Origin: Psoroptes ovis
Taxonomy: Eukaryota > Arthropoda > Arachnida > Sarcoptiformes > Psoroptidae
Assembly: GCA_002943765.1 (NCBI GenBank)
Contig: PQWQ01000007.1
Coordinates: 2,048,501-2,112,500, forward strand
Direction of reading: 5' to 3'
Length of the DNA stretch: 64,000 nucleotides
The notes under the pieces are model-generated. The model worked only from the letters and a program-made list of their open reading frames with translations. It did not search any database and was not told the origin of the DNA. A program made the translations under genes and the position numbers. This document shows, piece after piece, positions 24,212 through 35,988 of the stretch (the stretch's first letter is position 1; every line of letters begins with the position of its first letter).

Positions 24212-27200
24212 AACAAAAATCAGTGCCAATCAGGTTCATCATTACAGCCATTTTTTCAATGTTTTCTTCAACAAAATGAAACACACATATTTAAGGGTCA
24301 TCATACATTTTCGAAAAGACATCATTAATTCATTTCTTCTTCCAAAAAAAAAAAAAAAAAAACATCCGAAACGAAAATCATTATTGAAATCAGTATCGTT
24401 TTTTGTTGATCGAATATTCATTCAGCCAAAAATACATTTTATCGAAGAAAATATATTTGATATTGGCTTATTATAATTATTATCACAAAACATTGCCTCA
24501 AAACATGTTGATGGATGATGAATGGTAAATGTCACCCGTTTTTCATTTTTCGTATTTTTTCAAAAGAAAAAAAAATTATCTGATTTTTTACGATGACTTT
24601 GATTTGTGACGATGTTCGTTTCTACTTCTTATTTTAATCTTATTATTCATCATTTAAATTGTGTCTTCGTCTTTTCTTCAAATATTTAATGGTTGAAAAT
24701 TGAAAAATAATCAATTTTTTCTTATTCGAATCATCAAATCATAAATCAAAAATTTTTTCAAACCTTTCAACATCGAAAAGATGAACCAGGACATTATGGT
24801 TTTTATATACACTACTGCTTGATGTAAAGATATTTTTCTTAAAATAAGAAATAATCAAAAAAAAAAAAATCTTTATTTATAATCACCTATTTAAAAAAAA
24901 TTGAATATTTTAATACTAACCCAATTTTTTATTTTAAAGAAAATAATTTTTATAAAAAACAAAACAACCAATCGCAACAATTGAAAAACCACCGTTATTA
25001 TTCTATTCTTTTTCTTTTTTCATTGAAAATAAATAAATCAAAATAAACGAATTAAATAAATGAAACAAACAAACTTTGAATCAATTCTTTAGCCATCGAA
25101 TTTGGTCTAAATTTCCCAAAGTTATCCGCGTGAATTTACATCGAAAATTGGATTAAAAACGTGGATGGCAATTGAAGCATTTCGCCCTTTACCGGCGGCT
25201 TTCCGTTTCACCTATTTCTTAATTGCTTTGAGACGAATGTCTTATTTTCTTTGTTTGTTTTGTTTAATTCTCATCCTGATTAGTTGCGAAATTTATGGTC
25301 TGCCCTATTCATCATCATCATCATCATCACTATGATGTGTATCATTAAGCTGATTATCATTGAAATGTTCATAAATGTACATTTATGGATTGATGGATTT
25401 AATGAAAAAAGTGTGTTTGATGAATTTTTACCACGAGTATTTCTTAATATTTTTTCAAATTTTTCTTCATCATTTCTATACTTGTTTTGGTGCGCGATCA
25501 TTCGCTCATCCACTCATTCATTAATACTTTCAATTTGATGATAATTGGATTTGCTGCACAACAAATATTGTTCATGATGTCAATGATTAAGATGATGTCG
25601 ATGACGATGATGATGATTATTTTTGATGATTTCGATGTCATACTTGTGCAACAACGATCTTGATTTCTTGGATGATTGCATTCATTGAGATTCACATGCA
25701 CACCTTTTGTTTCAATGACCATTACCATGGATTGATGGTGGTGGCGGTGTGTGTGAGTGTGTGAACTTGTGGGCCTTATTTTTCTGAAATTTCAATTTCG
25801 ATTTACTTTCAAGTCGATTCTGTCTTGTCCTTGTTTTTCGCTTGATTTTCATTCATTCATCTTCGTCATCATAAGAAATATCTGTGAGTGTGTTTTTAAT
25901 TAGATTTTGATTAATTTTTTTCAATTTTTTTCATTTTAATTTTTTTGAAGATAACGGTGATGATAATGATGATGATGATGACCTTGTCATTAGTATTACA
26001 GTTGGAAAGATATTCTCATTTATCATTGCCTGAATATTGACTTAAGATTGAATAAGATTCAAATTGAAAATTTTGAATTAGTTTTTTTTATATTTCAGAT
26101 CATTGATTTTGTCTTGAATATCTTTGATTATATTTCCCAGGATATGTGCGTAGGTTTCGGTGAATATTTATTTCAAATTTTTTCATTTTTCTTTCGATTT
26201 TCTTCCCTCATCTCTTTGTTGTTTCACAAAAAAAGCCTTCTTACTGTGGCACCTTTTCGTTTAGTATTGCTTTGATTGAAAATCCGAAAATCTCCATAGT
26301 CTTTGATAAATAATCTGATTATTATCGTCTTTGTTTTCATTTTATTTATCTAAATTTTTTCAAAATTTTTAAAGGAAAAAAATTTGAATTTTGCACGATA
26401 AATAAAATCGCAAATCACACGTTCAAAACGACGTTTAAACGTCTAACACCATGTGTTTAAATTTTCATTTTTCTACGTTTTATTTATTCCTCAACGTTTC
26501 ATTCACCAAAAAACACGTTTTTATTTCGTTATTTTTTTCATTTTCATTCAAATCATTTACGAGATTCGAATGTTTCGTTTCGTTTTTCTGAATTGGAAAA
26601 AAAAATTCACTACGTACGGAGTGGTCACAATGAATGTGAATTTTTTGAATATGGGGATTGAATCTATTGATCATTCAGAGAAAAGATTCTCAGGAATAAA
26701 TAGAAAAAAACGATTTGAATGCCGATAAAAAAATTCGCACGAAAAATTGAACTGAAAAGCTTCAACTGAGAAAAATTTCGAAAAGCAAATAAGCAGACAT
26801 AGAAATGTTGCTATAACATGACCATTGTGACCGTTACGGCATTTTTTCGTAATTTTTCTCTCTGCTCTTTTCCATATTTTTCGTTCGAATATAAAAATTC
26901 GATTTCGAATTTTTTATTTCATTTTTGTTTATTTGATAATTTTTCTCGTTCAATTTTCACATTTTTGTTTGTTTATTTGTTTATTTTGATTATTTTGCAT
27001 TTCGATTTGTTTATGAAAAATCGAAATAAACAAAATGATTTCGCCTTAAAAATTGAATTGAAATTCAATTGAATTTTTTGAATGAAATTCCGTATTTCAA
27101 AATCGTGAATCTATTCCCCGAATTAAATGATTCAACTGATCATCAAACGATCGCCAAAAATCATTGAAACAATTCATTCAAAATGAATCAAAATCAAACT

Positions 27201-29229
27201 TTGAATTGAAATTTAAATCCAAAATTTTTTTTGTTTGTGTTCTTTTTTTGTATTAAAGTGTACTGATTTGATTGAATAAATGAATGAATCTTTTTGTCTT
27301 CAAAGGTAAAACACCAAATTTAGCAAAATTTGTGTTGGTGGTGGTTCAAATTTTTTTTTTTAATATTTCGTGTGTCTTTGAGCTTTATTTTCATATTTCA
27401 AATAATATCATTATATAATAATAATAATGATCATTATTCAATTCTTTTTTTTTCATTTCAATCAAATTGAATTCATTTTTTTTGTCTGAAATATTTGAAT
27501 CAAACCTATTTCAAAGAAAGATGTGATTATTGTTTTGTTTTTTTTTCGGTTTATTTTTGCAGTGGTTCAGTATTCATACCTCATAATTTGCAATGATCAT
27601 CAATTATTATTTTTATTTTTATGATGATTATGATGATGATCATGATTTCAAAGTCTAAAATTATAATGATGATTAATAATAATCATTGAGAAAATGATAA
27701 TATTCAACATTGAAAATGTCAAAAGACTAAATACAATGAGCCTCTATTATTATCATTTCTTAATTCAATGATTTCTATTATTATTACTATTGCATGAATT
27801 GTTGGAATTCAATGGTTAACCGTTATATTCACTTGCTATTGAATAATTTTTCATTGAAAAAAAAGAATAAAATTTAGGAATGATTACGAAATGTTCATAC
27901 TTTTGTTGTTTTTCTATTGAATCTATGAAATGAATGATAATAAAAAGTATGATCGAAAAGAAAATATCATTTTTATTGAATAAGAAAAAGAGTATTTCTC
28001 TTGTGATTTCTCCATTTTTCGTTTTAGAAAATCAATCGTAAATCAATGGTAAGTTATATTGAAAATATAATTTATCATTTCGAAGAGATTTTCATATTCA
28101 TTTTTCTTTATTTATGCATTGTAAAATATTGTATAATATGGTAAATGAAACAGAAAATGATACATAATTTTTGGTAACTAACTGTGCTGCTGGCTAAAAG
28201 GCATAGAGCTGTAAAACTTTTTTTTCATTTTTGCCAAAATTCAAGAAAAAAAATGAATCTAAAATCTATTTTATTGAGTAGTATAAATCCCCCCTCCACA
28301 AACAGTAAAACAAAATTTTTTTCCTTATTTAATTTCTAAATATTTTTCATAGATTTGTATATGTTTTCATAGTCATAAATTTTTTTTAAAGAAATTAAAG
28401 ATTATACCACTGATGGTTATGATGGTGGTGGTGTATTTATGAACATCATATGTTTTTAACTGGATCTTTTTTTTCTTGAATATGAATGAAATGAAAGAAA
28501 ATGAATAAATAAAAACATAAACAAAAACATAATCTGAAAAATCAAAAAAAAAAAAAATCATTTTCATAATGAATGAATGGAAATGATTCTATATTTTTGT
28601 TGGTAAAAAATTGATGGATTTCCTTCAAAGTGAACTCTCAATGAATTGATGAATGAATGAATTCAAAATAAAATCAACCATTTATTCGGCATAACCCTAA
28701 AACCAAAAATACAAATCAAAGCTAATTGTGTATAATTTTCGTTTTTGTTTTTATTTGTGTTGTGTTGATCCTTTATAATTATTTCTTTTATGGTGTGATT
28801 TTTGTTTTTGAAATCAATTCATACATATTTTTGATGATTAGTTGGTATTTTTTTTTTAAATTTCGTTCAAAACAATATGTTGTGCAGACACTCCTTACAT
28901 GTGCATTTGTTTGTGTGTATGTGTGTGGTTGAATTTTGTAATTTTGTAATGAATGGGTTGAAAATGTATGTTTTTTCCATATTTTATTTTCGCTCTTATT
29001 TCATTCAAATTTGTTTTTTTTTATTGTTTTTAACTGTTTCTCATTGATTTGCTTTGCTTTTCATTTCAGATCATATGTTTGCCGATGGTTTTCCGATTAG
29101 TGGCCATAAACAATGAACAAGAAGAAATTCATTCAATTAAATATGATGATGAACAACAACGAAAAAAAATGAAATTTTGAAATTCATTCATTTCATCAAA
29201 ATTTTTATTTTTTGACAACATAGAAGCTA

Positions 29230-29232
<3 letters not shown>

Positions 29233-29265
<33 letters not shown>
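29233..29265 (+). repeat. 33-bp poly(A) run
   Basis: Uninterrupted A tract, the longest homopolymer in the window. It lies about 50 bp after the end of a short possible exon (29070-29180). Confidence 0.9.
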
Positions 29266-29266
<1 letters not shown>

Positions 29267-30924
29267 AACGACAGTGCATTGATATTTCATTCATTCATGT
29301 TAATTCATTCAGTCAATTTTCATTCATTCATGTTCATCACAATTCATTCACATGAAATCTACGGAAAATTTTCATTCAAAAGTCAAAAAAATGAAGAAAT
29401 GAACCCAAAAATATCAGCAATTTTCAATTCTAATTAAATTGAAAGTACGAACATTTGTTTACAAAACAAGCAATGACAATACAGCAGTGAACGGAATCAG
29501 AAAAAATATAAAATCGGGAAAAAACGAGTATAATCATCATCATCATCATCATCATAATAACCATCAAAAACAGTAACAAAAAACGATATCAAAGCACAAA
29601 ATAGCTCGTATTTACTGTTAACAATTTTTTTTGGCATCGATAATGGCAAACAAATAAAAAGTTATAGCAAGCAAATAATAATTGTTCAAATCATCTTTTT
29701 TTCGCTTCAATTTTTTTCTTCATCATTGATTTCATGGTTGTTTGATAATGAATGTGGTTGATAATGATAATCATCGTTTAATGAAAATCATCGTGATCAT
29801 CATCACAATAAATAACAGTGACTGATAACTATAAAACATTGATTCAACATTCTACAACAGCTATGATTTAAAATGTGTGTGTTGTTTTATATTTTAGAAA
29901 TTTGAATCCAAATTTCTAGAATTTAATTCAAGTTTTTCAAACAAATTTCTAAAAAATCATCGACCATATTCAACATATATTTTGTTTTTGGTAGACAAAT
30001 AAATACACATAAGAATTTGTGATTGTGAACATTATTTATTTATTTATTTTATTTAAAATTCTGTCTAATTTTGTAAATTTTATTAGTTCAGCTAAAAATG
30101 GAACATCCATTCATTGTGTGTGTGAATGTGTTTGTTGAGAATCATCATTCATAGCATCCAACAAAAGAAAAATTCACATCAACGTCAACCATCAATGAAT
30201 GAATGAAATAAATATTCATATCATCATATAATCAATGATACCAGGCAAAACTTGGAAATTTTTTTTCTCCGTATAATTGATGATTGTGTTATATTTTTTT
30301 TTTCTTCAATTCATTTGTGTATTTTTATAATTTTTTTTTTTTGCTAAAAACAATTGATTTCCAGTAGATTCTTGCGCTGGTTTTATCAATCATTTCATTT
30401 GTTTATTGTTTTACTTCTTGTTTCGATTCATCATCAATCGAAAAAAAAATGAAAAACAAATAATTATCATTGTCTACAAATATAAAAATATAAATTTATA
30501 TTTGGTGTGTCCTATTTGTTTGTTTGTTTTATGATTATTATTATTATTATTTATGTGTTTTGTCTATGTTTGTGTTTATACTACATGGAATTTATTTTTC
30601 CTGAAACAATTTTCATGTTATTTCCCGATCATAATTTTTTTCTTCTCCATTTTTTTTTTTTCGATGGCCAATTGATTGATTTATTAATCAATGATAATTT
30701 GATTGATCTATTTAACCGCACATTCATACTTCAAATCATTAAACTGCCTCAATAGAAATAGCAATCAATAATTATGAATAAAAATGTGTTTATCGATAGA
30801 TTGAATGATTGATTGATAAATTATACAATTTTTTTTCCTTGTAAATCAAATTTATCTCTTCATTTATTATTGATTATTATGATTTAATTTTTGAGATTAC
30901 GAAATTATTATCAAACAAGAAAAA

Positions 30925-33900
30925 ATGGCAACTACAGCAACAACTTCAAGTCCAAATAATCAAGATTGGTTTTTAATGACTGGTGATTTAATTATTAATT
31001 TACGTAGCACAAAAACTGGTGATCCTAATCGTCATTTATCATTGAATGGTGGTAAAAATTTTAGAAAAAAATTTTCAACCATAAATGATAATTTTGAAGA
31101 TGAAGATGATGATGGTCATACAATATTGGATAATAATCAAAATAAAGTTTTGAAGCAGCAAACAAAAAAATCCATAAATAATAATAATATTGATAATGAA
31201 CAAGATGATTGCATAATAATTGATGATAAAAATTTAGAAAAAAACTTAGAAGATTCAAAAGAAACAAATATTGATAGTGAAGTACCTCAAACAACAACGC
31301 CAACTACTCCCACAACGAATGGACCAAAATCAAATGATGATATTGATAATAATAATAAAAATAATAATAACACATACACAATTTCATCATTAGCATCGAC
31401 TAAAATATCAAAAAATTCATTATCATCAATATCATCTGGGAATGTATCATCTGGCATTGTTTATGATGATGACAATAACATCAATAACTCCACTACCAAT
31501 AATAATGATAATAGTTCCCCAATGACAGATGAAAATGATCAAAAACTAAGCCAACAACAAATAAAAAATGAATCAATATCATCACCTAAATCATTGAAAC
31601 CACCATCATCTAATTGTTCAAGTGATTATCAACATTTTTCATTTTTTGATAATCACAATGAACAATTGAATCAACATCAATTGAAAATAGAACAAGATCA
31701 ATTACAACAACAAACAAAAGAAGAAAATTCATATGAAAACATAGGTGATTGTATGTTCAAATCACAAGAGTCAAATCTTTACAATCAAATTTCAGATGAC
31801 GATGATGATGATGGTGATTATTGTAGATCAATTGATGAATTATCAATTGAAAGTGAAAATAGTAGCTTATTATATTATTCAACACCAACTAAATTTCAAA
31901 ATAGTCAAAAACAAATAAGTAACAATAACAATAAAAAACAACAACAGCAGCAGCAGCAACTACAACAACAACAATGTATTGATCAAGCAAGTGCATCAAG
32001 ATTAGCGAAACGTTTATATAATTTGGAAGGTTTTAAAAAATCTGATGTTGCTAGACATTTATCGAAAAATAATGAATTTTGTCGAACAGTTGCTGAAGAA
32101 TATTTAAAATTATTCAATTTCACTGGACAAAAATTAGACCAAGCATTGAGATATTTTTTGTCACATTTTCATTTAATTGGTGAAACACATGAACGTGAAA
32201 GGGTATTGGTTTATTTTTCCAAACGTTATTATGAATGTAATGTCATCAACGATAATGTTAGCGATAGTCTTACAAATGGATTCAAGAGTATTGATTCAAT
32301 ACATACATTAACATGTGCATTGATGTTATTGAACACTGATTTACATGATCGAGTAAGAATTGTTTTTTTCAAATTTTAATATTCTCATTTGATTTATTTT
32401 CAATTTATTCGATTTTCCAGACTATACAGCGCAAAATGACGTGTTCAAATTTTATACTTAATTTAACCGGTATGAATGATGGTGATGATTATCCAAATCA
32501 TTTGCTGAAATATTTATATTATTCAATTAAGAATAATCCTCTTGGCTGGATTGAGTGAGTCTGATTTTAATTTTCATTAAATTCTGAGAAATTTTTACTC
32601 AATATAAATTCAATGAAATATAATTCATAATTACTTGTATATTTTTAGTATTTAATGATTATTTCAAAAGTATATTTAATCGTTTTTTCCTTGTAATTGT
32701 TCTTTTATCATTGTTTTAATTCAAATAGTGACGACGAAGATGATGATGATAATAATAATGAGAATGGGGATGAAATCGATAATGGCGATGGACACAATTT
32801 ACCAATAAAATCGACCAAAACTAAATCGAATGTATTTTCAAAAATAACAACAATATCTAAATCGATTAGTTCGCCATATGCAACGTTGCCAAGAAAATTC
32901 AATCAGCAATTGTTAACATCATCATCATCGATGATGGCAACAACTGCCGGAACATCAGCAGCTCATAAAACTGGTACTTTGAATCCATTCGTTGATATAC
33001 CAAATCCCTTGGTTGCTATTGAATACAAAAAAGGTTACATTAGACGTAAATGTTGTTATGATTCGAATGGACGTAAAAGTAAGTAACTTATCCATTACTA
33101 TCTATCGATTGATCGATTTTTAACATGAAAAATTCATAATTGATATATATTATCGTATAGCATCGATTGGTAAACGTAGTTGGAAATTATTTTATGCTAC
33201 ATTACGTGATCTTGTATTATATTTACATAAAGATGAAAATGGTTTTCGTAAATCTCAATTACAGGAAAGTTTTGCCAATTCAATTCGAATACATCATTCA
33301 ATTGCATCGAAAGCAGATGATTATCCTAAAAAGAAATTTGTATTTCGTTTAATAACAGCTGATTATGCTGAATATCTATTCGAAACAAGGTATTATCTTC
33401 AGTCATTATGTTTTGATGATATAATTTATTATCATTATTATAATAATGTTTTTTTTCTATATTCATAGTGATTCAAAAGAATTACAATCATGGATTGAAA
33501 CAATTAATACCACAGCAGCTAGTCTTTCGGCACCAACATTACCGATGGCGGTTAGTTCAGATAGTCGAAAATTTAAAAAAGAAATTTTTCCTGTTAGTCA
33601 TACTAAATTATCCTTGGTATGTCTATTCTATTTTTAATGCAAACATAGTCTTTTTCATAATGAATCTTATTTACCAAATTCTTTATTACTTAGCGAGAAC
33701 AATTAAAAGATCAAGAAAATAAATTGTTATCACTACAAAAAGACATGGAACAATTGTTGGAAAAATCGTGTCAAAATTTCAAATATCGCAAAGGATTCAT
33801 GGAAAAAGAAACTTATTTACAACATGAAGTAAGCTAATGACGATTTCAATTCGAATAAAAATGAAATTTCTAATTTTTTTTAATTATACAGATCAAACGT

Positions 33901-34161
33901 TATCGTGTATATGTTTCATGTTTACGTAAAGAATTGAACAAATTGCCATCACTAATACAGTCGGCAGCAGTAAATGATCTTAAACAACAACAACAACAGC
34001 AGCAGCAAGAACAGTCTCAAATGAATGACGATTATCATCATAATAATCATCATCATCATTTATCCAATAAACATAATCAAAAACAACAATATCATCAAGA
34101 TGATCAACATTTTGATTATCGTACAACAACCACAACAGCTATGATAAATGAATCAGATTGA
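30925..34161 (+). CDS. Efa6: EFA6/PSD family Arf6 guanine-nucleotide exchange factor (Sec7-PH)
   Basis: Seven exons (30925-32352, 32421-32554, 32729-33078, 33161-33389, 33469-33616, 33694-33828, 33892-34161) give about 897 residues. The protein should activate Arf6 at the plasma membrane, linking endocytic recycling to cortical actin and, in the family, to microtubules. The first 345 residues are low-complexity (Asn, Asp, Ser, Gln), beginning with a more complex NQDWFLMTGDLIINLR. The Sec7 domain (about 350-520) shows FKKSDVARHLSKNNEFC, the exchange-catalytic Glu420 in LIGETHERERVL, and HTLTCALMLLNTDLHDR. After an acidic insert comes a PH domain (about 610-740: EYKKGYIRRK, GKRSWKLFYATLRDLVLYL, ELQSWIETINTTAA), then the coiled coil KLLSLQKDMEQLLEK and RYRVYVSCLRKELNKL, diagnostic for PSD/EFA6. 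It ends in a Gln/His-rich tail. Confidence 0.94.
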
Positions 34162-34572
34162 TATTGATTGATTCATCATTATTTTTTCTAAGAAGTTTTA
34201 CCACATTATTAATTGATAATATTTCGACTGATTAACTTGGAATCATTTTTATTCATCTCTTTCTTTCTATAACTTTTGGAAATTTGTGATCATATTTTGT
34301 TATATTTTTTTTCCTTTTTTATTTTGATTTTTTTCCCATCTAGTATAAATAATTGTATTTTTTCTAAATTTATTTGAAAATGAAACAAAAAAAAAACCTG
34401 GAACCTAATTACCGGCATTCAAAAATGCTTTGGATGAACATTTCACATGAAAACACTGAAAAAAAATGCTTAAAACATATGAAAACATGAGCACAATTCC
34501 TTTCATATATTTATTTACAAATACTAATGATAATAATTGGAAAAAAAAGAAAGTTTTTTGTATTTTTTGTAA

Positions 34573-34578
34573 AATAAA
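34573..34578 (+). terminator. Candidate poly(A) signal for EFA6
   Basis: AATAAA about 410 bp after the EFA6 stop codon. Motif evidence only. Confidence 0.3.
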
Positions 34579-34842
34579 ATAAGTTTTTAAATTAAAATTA
34601 CAAAAATTCCACTATTTCTACACATCGAAACCCGCCAAGGTTCGAATAGTCGATCAGCAAATAAAAATAAATAAAAACAAAAACCAAATTCATCGTCATG
34701 GGCTGCGTGCACTGCCGTTGTGTGTGCTTGTTTGCAATGCGTTTTCAGAGCTTCATCATCTCTCTATGTGTTTGTGTATCTTTCTCTTTTTTGTTCACAC
34801 CGCACACACAACATATATTTCTGCTCTCTTTGTTTTTCTGTA

Positions 34843-34861
34843 TGTGTGTGTGTGTGTGTTT
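34843..34861. repeat. (GT)n microsatellite
   Basis: Run of alternating GT between EFA6 and USP7. Confidence 0.85.
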
Positions 34862-35988
34862 GTATATGGTTCAACCGAAACAAACAAAAAAAAATGAAAA
34901 ATAAAGCAAATTAACACTGTGTGGTTTTTTAGTGTGTGATGATTTGTTTTGAATAAAATAAAAAAAAAATTTCTGAAATTTTTTGATTTCAATTAAACAC
35001 AATTAAAATTTGATTGATATTTGATGAAGAAAGAAACAAATGATTAATTAAAATTCGATTAATTTAATTCACCCAAATTATCAATAAAAGTGTTAATTTT
35101 TTAAATTAAATATCAAAATACCGGGTCGTAGTCTATTTACATTCATTCATGAATTTCATTCAATTTATTTTATTCATTCTTAATTGCATCGTTTAAAATT
35201 TTGCTTATTTTTCTCCATTCATTTTATTTTATTTTATTTAAATTTAAATTTCAATTTCAATTTCAATGTGCTCAGTCATTTAAATAATAATAATAATAAT
35301 AATAATAACGACAACAACAAACACCATCATCATTATAACAATAATAAACAAATGAATAAGCAAACAAATAATCACCAAACGACGACGACAACAACAACAA
35401 CAACCAACAATAGCAGCATCAGCAGCAGCAGCAATTTTCAATTTTATTTAATTTGATTCAATTTAATTGAATCAAAATTCGCATGATTTATTATTATTAA
35501 TTGTTTTGGTGTCATTATCATCAATTTGTTTTGTGTTGAAATTTTTTTTTTTTTAGATTGACATTCTTGTGTCGTGTTGATGATTTGAAATTTTTTTTGA
35601 TTCTTGAAACAAATTTTATTCCATCTTATTTTGATGTTATCGAATGAATGAATTGAATAAAAATTTTATCAACATTTCATCTTAATTTTTTCTTCTTTTT
35701 TTTGCATGTTTATTTTATTCAATTATTATCATTATCGTATCGATTAATTAATTGATGATAATAATTATTACAATTATTATTTGAAATTTTTTTTTCTTAA
35801 AATTATTTTCTTCTGTTTTTGGTTTGTATTATGACAATTGTACTTTGATTCTTGTATTGCTTTTATACAGTTTTTTTTAATTATTTATTTCCTATTTTTT
35901 TTTCTTTGAATCATAATAGAATTCTTTAAAACAACAATATTTATTATTTATAAATCATTTATCTATCATATAATTATTTTATTAAAAA

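Larger units (their letters stand above)
23825..30924. other. Large intergenic/5' region between coronin and EFA6
   Basis: About 7.1 kb without a gene that I can recognise, unusual for this dense window. Most of it is T- or A-rich, and the hydrophobic frames in it (for example around 26048-27072 and 28726-28932) are low-complexity translations. Three patches stand out: a less AT-rich segment at about 25110-25240, a possible terminal exon at 29070-29180, and a 33-bp poly(A) run at 29233. Part of the stretch is likely to be the EFA6 promoter and 5' UTR/intron, which is inference from position. Confidence 0.5.
34162..35988. other. EFA6-USP7 intergenic region
   Basis: 1.8 kb holding the EFA6 3' flank and USP7 upstream sequence, with a GT microsatellite (about 34843-34861) and AAT/ACA triplet runs (about 35285-35410) that generate poly-Asn and poly-Thr translations without domain content. 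No gene is recognised. Confidence 0.6.

Noticed and set aside
24006..28932. Several 60-98 codon hydrophobic or Phe/Ile-rich frames
   Set aside because: They are expected translations of T-rich sequence. No domain, splice links or start context.
29233..29265. A33 tract as proof of a processed retrocopy
   Set aside because: No matching target-site duplication or recognisable source gene could be seen, so it is only listed as a homopolymer and raised as a question.
34630..34660. Possible tRNA B-box (GGTTCGAATAG)
   Set aside because: The match is partial, and I could not fold an acceptor stem or find an A-box at the right distance.
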